DNA of 64,000 nt, from NCBI RefSeq assembly GCF_000425185.1, contig NZ_AULH01000008.1, forward strand, positions 124,001-188,000. Reading direction: 5' to 3'. The position numbers were made by a program, and so were the translations under genes. The stretch comes from Pleomorphomonas koreensis DSM 23070 (GTDB lineage: Bacteria; Pseudomonadota; Alphaproteobacteria; Rhizobiales; Pleomorphomonadaceae). How positions within the stretch are numbered: the stretch's first letter is position 1; the number at the start of each line of letters is the position of its first letter. Below the pieces are notes generated by a model. That model did no database searches and was not told the DNA's origin. It was given only the letters and a program-made list of their open reading frames with translations. Positions 49,042 through 59,954 of the stretch are shown in pieces.

Positions 49042-50223
49042 ATGTCCAATCTCGGCCTGTCACCGTTGCGGGGCCTTGCCAAGCTGCGCAAGGCGAAGAC
49101 CCGGCGGTTTTCCAGCTACGACCGCACCGGCGGCAACGACGATCGCCTTCACATCGCCACCGGCGAGACCGTCACCATCGCCGAGGCCGCCGGCGCCGGG
49201 ATCGTCACGCACATCTGGGTGACCATCGCCTGCGACAGCCCGCACTACCTGCGCAAGATCATCCTCCGCGCCTACTGGGACGGCGAGAGCGAGCCGAGCA
49301 TCGAGGCGCCGATCGGCGACTTCTTCGGCATGGGCCACGCCAAGGCGCAGAACTTCTGGAGCCTGCCGCTGCAGATGAGCCCGCAGGACGGCAAGGGCTT
49401 CAACTGCTACTTCCCCATGCCCTTCGGCAGCCACATGAAGTTCACGGTGACCAGCGAGGCCGAGGACGTGGTTCAGTTCTACTACTATGTGGACCTCGAA
49501 CTGCACGACCGGCTGGAGGACGACATGGGCCGCTTCCACGCCCAGTTCCGCCTGATGCGCCCCGAGGCGGCCGACGAAACCGGCATGTCCAACGAGGAGT
49601 ACCTGTTCGGCGGTGTCAACACCGCCCCGCGGGACAACTACCTCATCCTCGACGCCGTGGGACACGGCCATTACGTCGGATGCACATACAGTGTCTATTC
49701 GCTTCGCCGTCATGCAGGCTGGGACTGGTACGGCGAGGGCGACGACATGATCTTCGTCGATGGCGAGCCGGGCCTTGCGGTGCCCGACGCCGGCCGCCAG
49801 CCGCAGATCGCTCATGAGGAACGCCATCCCGAACTGCCCGCGCACCCGGAAACCAGCCCCGGCGCCAACGACGCCTGGCCGCCGACCCTGCACGGCACCG
49901 GCACGGAGGATTACTTCAACACCTCCTGGTGCCCCAACCAGGACTACAGCGCGCCCTATCACGGCATCATCGCCGGCGGCGGGCCCAACTGGACTGACCC
50001 GGTGTCGGTCTACCGGTTCCACATCGAGGACCCGGTGGTCTTCCAGCAGCGGATCCGGGTGACCATCGAGCACGGCCACGCCAACCGGCGCGGCGACTCC
50101 ATCTCCTCGGTCGCCTACTGGTACCAGACCGAGCCCCACAAGCCCTTCGGCGCCTTCCCCGCCTGCCACGACCGGCTGCCCGACTTTCGGGCTCCCTTCG
50201 AGGCACGCGGCCCCAAGGCATAG
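49042..50223 (+). CDS. DUF2961/GH172-family glycoside hydrolase, cytoplasmic
   Basis: The 393-residue protein shows the DUF2961 signatures GAGIVTHIWVT, IGDFFGMGHA, WYGEGDDMIFVDGE and LHGTGTEDYFNTSW. In the founding GH172 enzyme the two catalytic glutamates fall, as I recall, in the GEG and TED motifs, here E232 and E289. Known members act on difructose dianhydride/alpha-D-fructofuranosides or on D-arabinofuranosides. No signal peptide is present, so it should act on an imported oligosaccharide. It sits between the permease and ATPase genes of a sugar importer. Enzyme class is firm; substrate is not. Confidence 0.87.
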   Translation: MSNLGLSPLRGLAKLRKAKTRRFSSYDRTGGNDDRLHIATGETVTIAEAAGAGIVTHIWVTIACDSPHYLRKIILRAYWDGESEPSIEAPIGDFFGMGHAKAQNFWSLPLQMSPQDGKGFNCYFPMPFGSHMKFTVTSEAEDVVQFYYYVDLELHDRLEDDMGRFHAQFRLMRPEAADETGMSNEEYLFGGVNTAPRDNYLILDAVGHGHYVGCTYSVYSLRRHAGWDWYGEGDDMIFVDGEPGLAVPDAGRQPQIAHEERHPELPAHPETSPGANDAWPPTLHGTGTEDYFNTSWCPNQDYSAPYHGIIAGGGPNWTDPVSVYRFHIEDPVVFQQRIRVTIEHGHANRRGDSISSVAYWYQTEPHKPFGAFPACHDRLPDFRAPFEARGPKA

Positions 50224-50232
50224 GAGTGGACC

Positions 50233-51300
50233 ATGGCGTCGATCGGTTTGGACAACATCGTCAAGGCATACGGCAGCCTGGAAGTGATCCATGGCGTGTC
50301 GGTGGACATCGAGGACGGCGATTTCGTCGTCCTGGTCGGTCCGTCCGGCTGCGGCAAGTCGACGCTGCTCCGGATGATCGCCGGCCTTGAGGACATCACC
50401 GCCGGCACCCTCAGCATCGGCGGCACCATCGTCAACAACCTGCCGCCCAAGAAGCGGAACATCGCCATGGTGTTCCAGAACTACGCCCTCTATCCGCACA
50501 TGACGGTCGGCCAGAACATGGGCTTCTCGCTCAAGCTCGGCGGCGTTCCCAAGGCTGAGATCGGCCGCAAGGTGCAGGCCGCCGCCGAGGTGCTGGGTCT
50601 CTCCGCCCTGCTCGACCGCTTTCCCGGCCAGTTGTCGGGCGGCCAGCGCCAGCGCGTCGCCATGGGCCGGGCCATCGTGCGCGACCCGCAGGTGTTCCTG
50701 TTCGACGAGCCGCTCAGCAACCTCGACGCCAAGCTGCGTGTCGTCATGCGCGCCGAGATCAAGTCGCTGCAGGCCAGCCTCGGAACGACCACCGTCTACG
50801 TCACCCACGATCAGGTCGAGGCGATGACCATGGCCGACAAGATCGTGGTGATGAACGAGGGGCGCGTCGAACAGATCGGCAGCCCGCTCAAGCTGTTCAA
50901 CACGCCCGACAACGTCTTCGTCGCCAGCTTCATCGGCTCGCCGGTCATGAACTTCATCCCAGGTATCGTGACGACGGCCGGCACCGGCCCAACCTTCCTG
51001 TCCGGCGACCTGCGCCTGCCGCTGCCCCATCTTCCCCACGGCGTGCCGAAGGAGACCGACGTCATTCTCGGCATACGCCCGCAGTATTGGCGACGCGACC
51101 CCACCGGCTTCGAGGCGCAGGCGGAAGTCATCGAGCCGACGGGTTCGGAAACCCAGCTCGAACTGTCGATGCAGGGCCACCGGCTCACCGTCGTCCTTCA
51201 CGAACAGCTCGAGGTCAGGCGCGGCGACAAGGTTCCCCTCCTGCCGGACTTCGACAAGATGCTGTTCTTCGACGCCGCGTCCCACAGGCGCATCGCATAG
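50233..51300 (+). CDS. Sugar ABC transporter ATPase (MsmK/UgpC-like)
   Basis: The 355-residue ATPase has Walker [10 protein letters not shown] (36-44), the Q-loop [14 protein letters not shown], signature [14 protein letters not shown], Walker [17 protein letters not shown] and a C-terminal TOBE/OB domain typical of MalK-type regulators. It energises the CUT1 importer of this locus. It starts nine bases after the GH172 gene and ends the operon. Shared use with other CUT1 importers is possible, since MsmK-type ATPases can be promiscuous. Confidence 0.93.
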   Translation: MASIGLDNIVKAYGSLEVIHGVSVDIEDGDFVVLVGPSGCGKSTLLRMIAGLEDITAGTLSIGGTIVNNLPPKKRNIAMVFQNYALYPHMTVGQNMGFSLKLGGVPKAEIGRKVQAAAEVLGLSALLDRFPGQLSGGQRQRVAMGRAIVRDPQVFLFDEPLSNLDAKLRVVMRAEIKSLQASLGTTTVYVTHDQVEAMTMADKIVVMNEGRVEQIGSPLKLFNTPDNVFVASFIGSPVMNFIPGIVTTAGTGPTFLSGDLRLPLPHLPHGVPKETDVILGIRPQYWRRDPTGFEAQAEVIEPTGSETQLELSMQGHRLTVVLHEQLEVRRGDKVPLLPDFDKMLFFDAASHRRIA

Positions 51301-51746
51301 GCCGTCCTGGCGGCAAGCAAACCGCGGTACAGACGCAGATCCGTAAGCCGCTGCTGACGCCGGCGGCGGCCGAGCGAGCCCGCCACGTCGGCAAGACCCG
51401 GCTTGGCCAGAAACCTTCGTCAGGGATCGCCCATGCGAAGGTCGAGGGTGTTCGCCTTGAGCTGTCCGTCGACACCGAGCACTACCCCGCACTCGCCGGC
51501 GCCAAACAGGGCGATCGGATCGAATCCCCAGCCGGCGATTCGCGGGAGGTCGCATCGGTCCGGTGTGACGCGGATGTCCGGGCGGTGTTCGTGCTTGCCG
51601 CGTTCCATGTCGCACGGAATCGCCGGCCCTGTTTGGAAAAGCCCGGAATCCTGCGGAATAGGATGACACTCCGATGCGACATGAAATCACCGGAATCGCC
51701 AGCGCCGGACGAACATAAACTGTTTAATTTACTGGAAAAAGGAGAT
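51301..51746. other. Intergenic region after the ABC ATPase
   Basis: This 446-base stretch lies between the convergent ATPase gene and tRNA-Gln. Both strands have short open frames, but none has a ribosome binding site or recognisable motif. It shows no clear terminator. It may contain a degraded gene that I cannot identify. Confidence 0.45.
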
Positions 51747-51820
51747 TGGCTGGGGGACCTGGATTCGAACCAAGACGAACGGAGTCAGAGTCCGTCATTC
51801 TACCGTTAAATTATCCCCCA
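51747..51820 (-). tRNA. tRNA-Gln (anticodon CUG)
   Basis: The reverse strand folds as a 74-nt tRNA with acceptor stem TGGGGGA/TCCCCCA, discriminator G and an encoded CCA. The anticodon stem ACGGA/TCCGT closes the loop CTCTGAC, giving anticodon CTG. The T-arm contains GGTTCGAATCC. The loop bases and U-A-like first pair are typical of glutamine tRNA. Confidence 0.95.
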
Positions 51821-52214
51821 GCGGGACCCCGACGGCTCGGAGGCAGCGGCGAAGCGGACGCTTCGTCGGCTGCGGCGTTCTGGTACCCGATCGGAAATGC
51901 GGTGTCAAGTTGCCGGTGCCGTTTCCGGAACGGAAAGCCATGATGCGCCAAAGCCTCCGACCGCCGCGCTCCCGCGCCATTCAGCGGAACACTTGCATTG
52001 ATTACCCATGTCATTTTTGTCGAGGAATTTCAGGGGATATTAAGAAAGCTGCGCCCAAAAGTCGGACCCTGCCCTGACGCGTCCGGCCGTTCCGTGCCAA
52101 TATGGCTGTTACGCGATCGCGCCAAGACGTCGGCGGCCGGGAAGGCTCGCCGACCCATAATACCTATAGCGACGCGTTTCAGTCGCCTTCACTATTGGAT
52201 AACGCCGCACGCCG
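51821..52214. other. Intergenic region between tRNA-Gln and the hypothetical gene
   Basis: These 394 bases contain the promoter of tRNA-Gln (minus) and of the hypothetical gene (plus). The short frames show no coding character. The part from about 51995 to 52060 is locally AT-rich. I see no palindrome or RNA element here. Confidence 0.45.
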
Positions 52215-52616
52215 ATGCCGTGGACGAGTTTTGCCCATGATCTCCCGCCGAACGAGTCGGGAGCGCTTGATGACAGCGGCGCGCTGCTCCGCCTGATGCA
52301 GCTCGTGCTGGCCAGCGTCGAGGCGTCCGGCGCCGAGGGCTGCCGCCTCACCCGCGATTCGGCTCTCGTCAGCGTCGCGCGGGCGCTGGTCGGCGAGGCG
52401 ACCGACTGGTCGGCGGTGAGCCGCACCGCCACCATGGCGCTGCGCGACCTCGTCTGGCGCGTCGACACGGCGCGCGGCCTCCTTATCGACAAGGTCGGCG
52501 ACCGGGCCCGCCAGGAGGTCGAAGCGCTGCTCGATACCGCCGACATCCACGCCTTTCTAAATAACGCGGCGCCACGAAAGCCGCGTCCGGCGCCCGACGA
52601 CGAAGAAATCGCCTGA
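52215..52616 (+). CDS. Hypothetical protein (133 residues)
   Basis: The frame encodes a soluble, mainly helical protein with blocks LLRLMQLVLASVEASGAEG, SALVSVARALVGEATDWSAV and VGDRARQEVEALLDTAD. There is no signal peptide or membrane segment. I do not recognise the family. The ATG has no strong Shine-Dalgarno and an internal Met in LLRLMQL is possible. It ends 66 bases before prfC and is probably expressed separately from it. Confidence 0.6.
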   Translation: MPWTSFAHDLPPNESGALDDSGALLRLMQLVLASVEASGAEGCRLTRDSALVSVARALVGEATDWSAVSRTATMALRDLVWRVDTARGLLIDKVGDRARQEVEALLDTADIHAFLNNAAPRKPRPAPDDEEIA

Positions 52617-52682
52617 AGCGGTTGACAAACGGCGCGCCGCGTTGTGGTTTGCGGCCTTTCCGGGAGCGCCGCGAGACCCTAG

Positions 52683-54296
52683 ATGAGCAGCCTTGAATCC
52701 CCCTCCTCCGCCGACGCACGGCTTCACCGCGAGATCGAGCGGCGGCGCACCTTCGCCATCATCTCGCACCCGGACGCCGGCAAGACGACGCTGACCGAAA
52801 AGCTGCTGCTGTTCGGCGGCGCCATCCAGCTCGCCGGCCAGGTGCGCGCCCGCGGCGAAAACCGCCGCACCCGCTCCGACTGGATGAAGATCGAGCGCGA
52901 CCGCGGCATCTCCGTCGTCACCTCGGTGATGACCTTCGAATACGGCGGCAACGTCTTCAACCTCCTGGACACGCCCGGCCACGAGGACTTCTCGGAGGAC
53001 ACCTATCGCACGCTGACCGCCGTCGACAGCGCCATCATGGTGATCGACGCCGCCAAGGGCATCGAGGACCGCACGCGCAAGCTGTTCGAGGTCTGCCGCA
53101 TGCGCGACATCCCGATCGTCACCTTCGTCAACAAGCTCGACCGCGAGGCGCGCGACCCGTTCGAGACGCTGGACGAGATCGAGAAGACGCTCGCCCTCGA
53201 CACGGCGCCGATCACCTGGCCGGTCGGCTCGGGCAAGGACTTCATCGGCACCTACGATCTCAAGCGCCGCCAGACCCGCCTGATGAACGAGAAGGGCGAC
53301 GACCATCGCGATGAGATCGGCGACGACAAGCTGGACGCGCTGCTCGAACAGCGCTACCTGACCGGCCTCCGCGAAGGCATCGAGCTGGCGGCCGAGGGTA
53401 CCAATCCCTTCGATCTCCAGTCGTTCCGGGAGGGCCATCTGACGCCGGTCTTCTGGGGGTCGGCGCTCAGGAACTTCGGCATCAAGGACATCCTCGACGG
53501 GCTCGCCGCCTATGCCCCTCCGCCGCGCGACCAGGCGGCCAGCACGCGCGTCGTCAAGGCCGAGGAGCCGAAGATGAGCGCCTTCGTCTTCAAGATCCAG
53601 GCCAACATGGACCCCAACCACCGCGACCGCATCGCCTTCGTGCGCCTGTGCTCGGGCAAGCTCAACCGCGGCATGAAGGTCAAGCACGTCCGCACCCAGA
53701 AGACCATCGGCCTCACCGCGCCGCAGTTCTTCTTCGCCCAGGAGCGGCAGATCGCCGACGAGGCCTGGGCCGGCGACGTGGTCGGCATCCCCAACCACGG
53801 CACGCTCAGGATCGGCGACACGCTGACCGAGGGCGAGAACCTCACCTTCGTCGGCGTGCCGAGCTTCGCGCCGGAAATCCTCCGCCGCGTCCGGCTCGAA
53901 GACGCCATGAAAGCCAAGAAGCTGAAGCAGGCCCTGCAGGAACTGGCCGAGGAAGGCGTGGTGCAGGTGTTCCGGCCGATCGACGGCGCGCCGGCGCTGG
54001 TCGGCTTCGTCGGCGCCCTGCAGCTCGACGTGCTGCAGGGCCGGCTCGACCAGGAATACGGCCTGGAGGTCGGCTTCGAGGTCAGCCAGTACAACATGGC
54101 CCGCTGGCTGGCCGGCGAGCGGCAGGACGTCATCGACTTCCAGAACGGCAACCGCGCCGCCATGGCCGAGGACGTCGACGGCGACCCGGTGTTGCTCGCC
54201 ACCTCCGGCTACGCCTTCAACTACATCAAGGAAAAGTGGCCGAAGATTCGCTTCACCGACGTCAAGGAAACGCAGGCGCGGGCGGCCGAGGGCTGA
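52683..54296 (+). CDS. prfC: Peptide chain release factor 3
   Basis: The 537-residue GTPase has the G1 motif SHPDAGKTTL (28-37), the switch RDRGISVVTSVMTF, DTPGHEDF, NKLDRE and the RF3-specific domains II and III. It recycles RF1 and RF2 from the ribosome after peptide release. The hallmark LKQALQELAEEGVVQVFRP block is present. Length matches the family (about 530). It is followed by a terminator shared with the convergent ABC operon. Confidence 0.95.
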   Translation: MSSLESPSSADARLHREIERRRTFAIISHPDAGKTTLTEKLLLFGGAIQLAGQVRARGENRRTRSDWMKIERDRGISVVTSVMTFEYGGNVFNLLDTPGHEDFSEDTYRTLTAVDSAIMVIDAAKGIEDRTRKLFEVCRMRDIPIVTFVNKLDREARDPFETLDEIEKTLALDTAPITWPVGSGKDFIGTYDLKRRQTRLMNEKGDDHRDEIGDDKLDALLEQRYLTGLREGIELAAEGTNPFDLQSFREGHLTPVFWGSALRNFGIKDILDGLAAYAPPPRDQAASTRVVKAEEPKMSAFVFKIQANMDPNHRDRIAFVRLCSGKLNRGMKVKHVRTQKTIGLTAPQFFFAQERQIADEAWAGDVVGIPNHGTLRIGDTLTEGENLTFVGVPSFAPEILRRVRLEDAMKAKKLKQALQELAEEGVVQVFRPIDGAPALVGFVGALQLDVLQGRLDQEYGLEVGFEVSQYNMARWLAGERQDVIDFQNGNRAAMAEDVDGDPVLLATSGYAFNYIKEKWPKIRFTDVKETQARAAEG

Positions 54297-54305
54297 GAAC
54301 AAGGC

Positions 54306-54338
54306 AAAAAGGCCGGGAACCCTGCCCGGCCTTTTTCT
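54306..54338. terminator. Bidirectional Rho-independent terminator between prfC and the peptide ABC operon
   Basis: The arms GGCCGGG (54311-54317) and CCCGGCC (54325-54331) enclose seven bases, with AAAAA before and TTTTT after. It is therefore a proper terminator on both strands for the convergent genes. Confidence 0.9.
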
Positions 54339-54359
54339 TTGCAGAGGGGCCGCCCGCCC

Positions 54360-55952
<1,593 letters not shown>

Positions 55953-55953
55953 G

Positions 55954-57087
55954 TCAGCGGTCCTTCGGGTCGAGAGCGTCGCGCAAGCCGTCGCCGATGA
56001 AGTTGAGGGCGAACAGCGTCGTCACGAAGAAGACGGCCGGATAGATCAACAGCCAGGGCACCGCCTGCATGCCCGTGGTGCCCTCGGCGATCAGCGAGCC
56101 CCAGGAGGTCATCGGCTCCTGCACGCCGAGACCGAGGAAGGAGAGGAAGCTTTCGAGCAGGATGACCTTCGGCACCAGCACCGTCACGAACACCACCACC
56201 GGGCCGATGGTGTTGGGGATGACGTGCCGGCGGATGATCTGCCAGTTGGTGAGGCCCATGGCCAGCGCCGCCTCGACGAACTCCCGCCGTTTCAGCGACA
56301 GCGTCTGGCCGCGCACGATGCGCGCCATGTCCAGCCACTCGATGGCGCCGATCGCCGCGAAGATCAGCACGAAATGCCGCCCGAAGAACACCACCAGCAT
56401 GATCACGAAGAACATGAACGGCAGCGAGTAGAGGATTTCGACGAAGCGCATCATCACGTTGTCGACACGGCCGCCGACATAGCCCGACACGGCGCCGTAG
56501 GTGACGCCGATGACCAGCGACACGAAGGTGGCGAGAAGGCCGACGGTGATCGATACCTGGCCGCCGACCATGATGCGCGGCACGAGGTCGCGGCCGTTGC
56601 GATCGGTTCCGAAGGGGAAATACTGGGCGTTGACGCGGCCCTTGACCTCGATCGTCCGTCCATCGTCGGCGGTCCCGGTAATCTCGGCGCTGTCGAACTC
56701 GTCGGGGCGGTCGAGATAGCGGGTGGCGCGGGCGTCGATCGGTTTGTCGGAGCTGATGCGGGCCGTGTAGGTGGTGCCGTCGGCATCGAAGGCGTCGAGC
56801 CTGAGGCGCGCCCGCTCGACGGCCGTCTGCATCACCTGCAGCAGCGTGTCCTCGCGCGGATAGGGGTCGAGCGACGGCGGCACCGCCACGTAGGACGGGA
56901 AGATCTGGTCGTAGCGGTGCGGGTAGACCCAAGTGCCGCCGAAGCTGAACACGGCCACCAGCACCAGAATGACCAGGCTGGCCATGGACGCCTTGTTGCG
57001 CACGAAGCGGTGGCGGGCCATGGCCCACAGGCTGGTGCCGCGCATGGCGGCCACCGGCTCGGCGAGGGATTGCGTCATCTCACTCAT
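55954..57087 (-). CDS. Oligopeptide-type ABC transporter permease (OppC-like)
   Basis: The protein (377 residues) has one N-terminal helix, an extended periplasmic segment from about residue 60 to 165 with a beta-rich pattern, and then the five-helix permease domain. The EAA-like loop contains REFVEAALAMGLTNWQIIRRH. The long loop insertion is typical of the YejE-like branch. The start at 57087 (MSEMTQSLAE) overlaps the OppB stop by eight bases and has GAGGG upstream; a start nine codons earlier is less likely. Confidence 0.9.
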   Translation of the reverse strand: MSEMTQSLAEPVAAMRGTSLWAMARHRFVRNKASMASLVILVLVAVFSFGGTWVYPHRYDQIFPSYVAVPPSLDPYPREDTLLQVMQTAVERARLRLDAFDADGTTYTARISSDKPIDARATRYLDRPDEFDSAEITGTADDGRTIEVKGRVNAQYFPFGTDRNGRDLVPRIMVGGQVSITVGLLATFVSLVIGVTYGAVSGYVGGRVDNVMMRFVEILYSLPFMFFVIMLVVFFGRHFVLIFAAIGAIEWLDMARIVRGQTLSLKRREFVEAALAMGLTNWQIIRRHVIPNTIGPVVVFVTVLVPKVILLESFLSFLGLGVQEPMTSWGSLIAEGTTGMQAVPWLLIYPAVFFVTTLFALNFIGDGLRDALDPKDR

Positions 57088-58003
57088 AACGGACCCTCGG
57101 ATCGAGAACGGCATAGAGAATGTCGACGAGAAGGTTGAACACCACGATGAACACCGAAATTAGCACCACGGTGCCCATCACCAGCGTGTAGTCGCGGTTG
57201 AGGGCGCCGAGCACGAAGTAGCGGCCGACGCCGGGCAGCGAGTAGACCGTCTCCACCACCACCGAGCCGGTCAGCACGGCGGCGGCCACCGGGCCGAGAT
57301 AGCTGACGGCCGGCACCAGCGCGGCGCGCATGGCGTGGACGACCACCACGACGCGGGTCGGCAGGCCGTAGGCGCGGGCGGTGCGGATGTGGTCGGCGCG
57401 CAGCGTCTCGATCATCGAGCCGCGGGTGATGCGGGCGAACACGGCGAGCTGCGGCAGCGCCAGCGAGATCACCGGCAGCACCAGGTTGGCCGGGCCGCCA
57501 TCGCCCCAGCCGCCGGCCGGCAGCCAGTGCAGCACCACGGCGAAGACGAAGGACAGGATCGGCGCCAGCACGAAATTGGGAACGGTGATGCCGAAGCTGG
57601 CGACGCTCATCACCGCATAGTCGACGAAGGAGTTCTGCCGGAGCGCCGCATAGGAGCCGATGGCGATGCCGCCGAACACCGCGACCAGCAGCGCCCAGGC
57701 GCCGAGCGTCATCGAATAGGGCAGACTCTTGCCGATCAGCTCGGAGACGGTGAAGTCGCGGTAGATGAAGCTCGGTCCGAGGTCGCCGTGGGCGAGGTTC
57801 CAGAGATAGTGGCCGTATTGGACCACCAGCGGCTGGTCGAGCAGGAAGGCGCGCTTCAGGTTTTCGAGCACCTGCGGCTCCAGCGGCCGTTCGAGGTTGA
57901 ACGGGCCACCCGGCGCGACGCGCATCAGGAAGAAGGACAGCGTGACGACGATGAAGATGGTCGGCACCGCCGACAACAACCGTCGCAGGACATAACGTAA
58001 CAT
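57080..58003 (-). CDS. Oligopeptide-type ABC transporter permease (OppB/DppB-like)
   Basis: The 307-residue protein has the N-terminal helix LRRLLSAVPTIFIVVTLSFF, the motif RVAPGGPF and the conserved loop ADHIRTARAYGLPTRVVVVHA preceded by TRGSMIETLR, with six helices. It pairs with the OppC-like permease next door. Two strong hairpins lie between it and the binding-protein gene, which would favour binding-protein expression over the permeases. Confidence 0.92.
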   Translation of the reverse strand: MLRYVLRRLLSAVPTIFIVVTLSFFLMRVAPGGPFNLERPLEPQVLENLKRAFLLDQPLVVQYGHYLWNLAHGDLGPSFIYRDFTVSELIGKSLPYSMTLGAWALLVAVFGGIAIGSYAALRQNSFVDYAVMSVASFGITVPNFVLAPILSFVFAVVLHWLPAGGWGDGGPANLVLPVISLALPQLAVFARITRGSMIETLRADHIRTARAYGLPTRVVVVVHAMRAALVPAVSYLGPVAAAVLTGSVVVETVYSLPGVGRYFVLGALNRDYTLVMGTVVLISVFIVVFNLLVDILYAVLDPRVRYE

Positions 58004-58087
58004 GGACCCGTCCCCGTTGGGTTGGTCACGGAAGGCGAGAACGACAGACCGGCCGCGCGTCCAGGGGAGGACGCCGAAAGGCCGACG

Positions 58088-58161
58088 GGCGGCGCCTCTC
58101 CGAGAGGAGAGGCGCCGCCGTCAGGGACGCCGCCCCTTCCCCGGCTGGCGAGGAAGGGGCG
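58088..58161 (-). other. Two tandem RNA hairpins between the binding-protein and oppB-like genes
   Basis: The first has perfect 14-base arms GGCGGCGCCTCTCC/GGAGAGGCGCCGCC with a GAGA loop (58088-58119). The second has 10-base arms CGCCCCTTCC/GGAAGGGGCG (58131-58161). Neither has a T-run after it on the minus strand, so they look like mRNA stabilisers or partial attenuators. Confidence 0.7.
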
Positions 58162-58176
58162 AACGTCACAGCTCTC

Positions 58177-59778
58177 TCATTCGAGCGACAGGAACTTGGT
58201 CAGGTGCTCGTTGACGCCGTTCATGGCGAAGCCCTTGACCTTGTTGGAGACGAGCCAGGTGGAAGCGTGCACCATCAGCGGCACCAGGCCCTGCTCGTCC
58301 ATGGCGATCTGCTCGGCGTCGTGCATCAGCTGCATGCGCTTGGCCTGATCGCGCTCCTCGTAGGAGGCCTTCATCAGCTCGTCATACTTGGCGTTGGTCC
58401 AATGACCGTAGTTGAAGGTCTTGTTGGAGCTGACCAGCAGGTTGAGGAAGTTTTCCGGATCGGCGTAGTCGGCCTGCCAGCCGCAGCGCGCCGCGTCGAA
58501 CGAGCCGCCTTCCTGGAGGTAGGCGTAGTGCGACTTGACGTCGAGGTTCTGGATGGTCACCTCGGCGCCGAGCGCCTTCCACATGTCGGCAACGGCGGTA
58601 GCCACCTTCTTGTGGTTCTCGTTGGTGTTGAAGCGGATGTCGACCTTGAGCGGCTTGCCGCCCTCGCCGTAGCCGGCTTCCTTCAGGAGATCCTTGGCCT
58701 TGTCCTCGCGGTCGAGCTGGTCGAGATCGGCCCATTCGGGCTTGGCCGGCGTGTAGCCGACGATGCCTTCCGGCACGAAGGAATAGGCCGGCATCTGCGT
58801 GCTGGAGAAGATCTTGTCCGACAGGAAATCGCGGTCGACGGCCATCGAGAAGGCGGCGCGGACGCGGGCGTCATCGAACGGCGGCTTGCGGGTGTCGAGC
58901 ACGTAATAATAGGAGGACAGGTCGGGGGCGGCCAGCACCTGGTCCTTGCCGAGCTTGTCCTGCAGGAACTTCATCTGGTCGGTCTGGAAGTTGTAGACGA
59001 CGTCCAGCTCGCCGGCCTCGAACATGCGCTCGGTGGTCGCCTGGTCTTCCGACGGGTTGTAGATGACCTTGTCGATCTTGACGCTGGCGGCGTCCCAGTA
59101 TTTCGGGTTCTTCACCGTGGTGATGTGGTCGTTCGGCACGTTCTCGGTCAGGCAGAAGGCGCCGTTGCAGACGATGTTGCCCGGCTTGATCCACTCGCCG
59201 CCGAACTTCTCGATGGCCCATTTCGGCACCGGCAGCGCCGCGTAGTGGGCGAGCAGCTGGATGAAGTAGGGCGTCGGACGCTCCAGCGTGATCTCCAGCG
59301 TCTTGTCGTCGATCGCCTTGACGCCCAGCGTGTCGACCGCCGCATTGCCGCCGTTGATCGCCTCGGCGTTCTTGATCGGATAGAGAATGTTGGCGTATTC
59401 GGCCGCCTCCTTCGGATCCTCCATCCGCTGGTAGGCGAAGACGAAGTCGCCGGCGGTGACCGGCGTGCCGTCCGACCAGTTGGCGTCGGCCCTGAGCTTG
59501 AAGGTGTAGACGGTGCCGTCGTCCGACAGTGTCCAGCTCTCGGCGACGCCGGGGATCACCTTGCCGTGCGGGTCGTAGATGGTCAGGCCCTCGAACATGT
59601 CGCGGACGATGAAGCCCTCGACGTCGATCGAGATGTGCGCCTGGTCGAGCGTCTGCGGCTCGCCGCCGTTGCCGCGGCGGATGACCACCTCGGCCAGCGA
59701 CGGCGTCGCGAGAACCGCCAGCATCGAGCCGGCGATCAGCGCCGCCGACATCGCACGGATGATACGCGGTGTATTCAT
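58177..59778 (-). CDS. Oligopeptide-type ABC transporter substrate-binding protein (OppA-like)
   Basis: The 533-residue protein has a signal peptide (about 1-29, SMLAVLATPSLAE). A family 5 binding fold follows, beginning VVIRRGNGGEPQTLDQAHIS with the motif LADANWSDGTPVTAGDFVFAY-like block (RADANWSDGTPVTAGD). A 60-codon upstream extension is rejected because the ATG at 59778 follows AGGAGG and gives a standard leader. It heads an importer that lies downstream of a PuuE-type gene, so the ligand could be a nitrogen compound or peptide. Confidence 0.92.
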   Translation of the reverse strand: MNTPRIIRAMSAALIAGSMLAVLATPSLAEVVIRRGNGGEPQTLDQAHISIDVEGFIVRDMFEGLTIYDPHGKVIPGVAESWTLSDDGTVYTFKLRADANWSDGTPVTAGDFVFAYQRMEDPKEAAEYANILYPIKNAEAINGGNAAVDTLGVKAIDDKTLEITLERPTPYFIQLLAHYAALPVPKWAIEKFGGEWIKPGNIVCNGAFCLTENVPNDHITTVKNPKYWDAASVKIDKVIYNPSEDQATTERMFEAGELDVVYNFQTDQMKFLQDKLGKDQVLAAPDLSSYYYVLDTRKPPFDDARVRAAFSMAVDRDFLSDKIFSSTQMPAYSFVPEGIVGYTPAKPEWADLDQLDREDKAKDLLKEAGYGEGGKPLKVDIRFNTNENHKKVATAVADMWKALGAEVTIQNLDVKSHYAYLQEGGSFDAARCGWQADYADPENFLNLLVSSNKTFNYGHWTNAKYDELMKASYEERDQAKRMQLMHDAEQIAMDEQGLVPLMVHASTWLVSNKVKGFAMNGVNEHLTKFLSLE

Positions 59779-59954
59779 GTGTTCGATCCTCCTGCCTGGA
59801 CTTGCGGCGACCGGGCGATTTGCCGTCGGTCGCCGAACAAATTCGAGTTTTTTCTTTGGTTTCGCTGCCGGTGGTCCAAACGACCTCGGGATTTCAAGGC
59901 CCCCAGAATTCAGAGACTGCATCCGGTCATCGTTGTCGTTCCTTGTCGCCGCGC

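Noticed and set aside
49060-51690. An 876-codon open frame on the minus strand
   Set aside because: It is antisense to the GH172 and ATPase genes and rich in His, Gly and Arg with no recognisable domain.
51998-52240. An 80-codon plus-strand frame before the hypothetical gene
   Set aside because: It has no ribosome binding site, no family resemblance and overlaps a better-supported frame.
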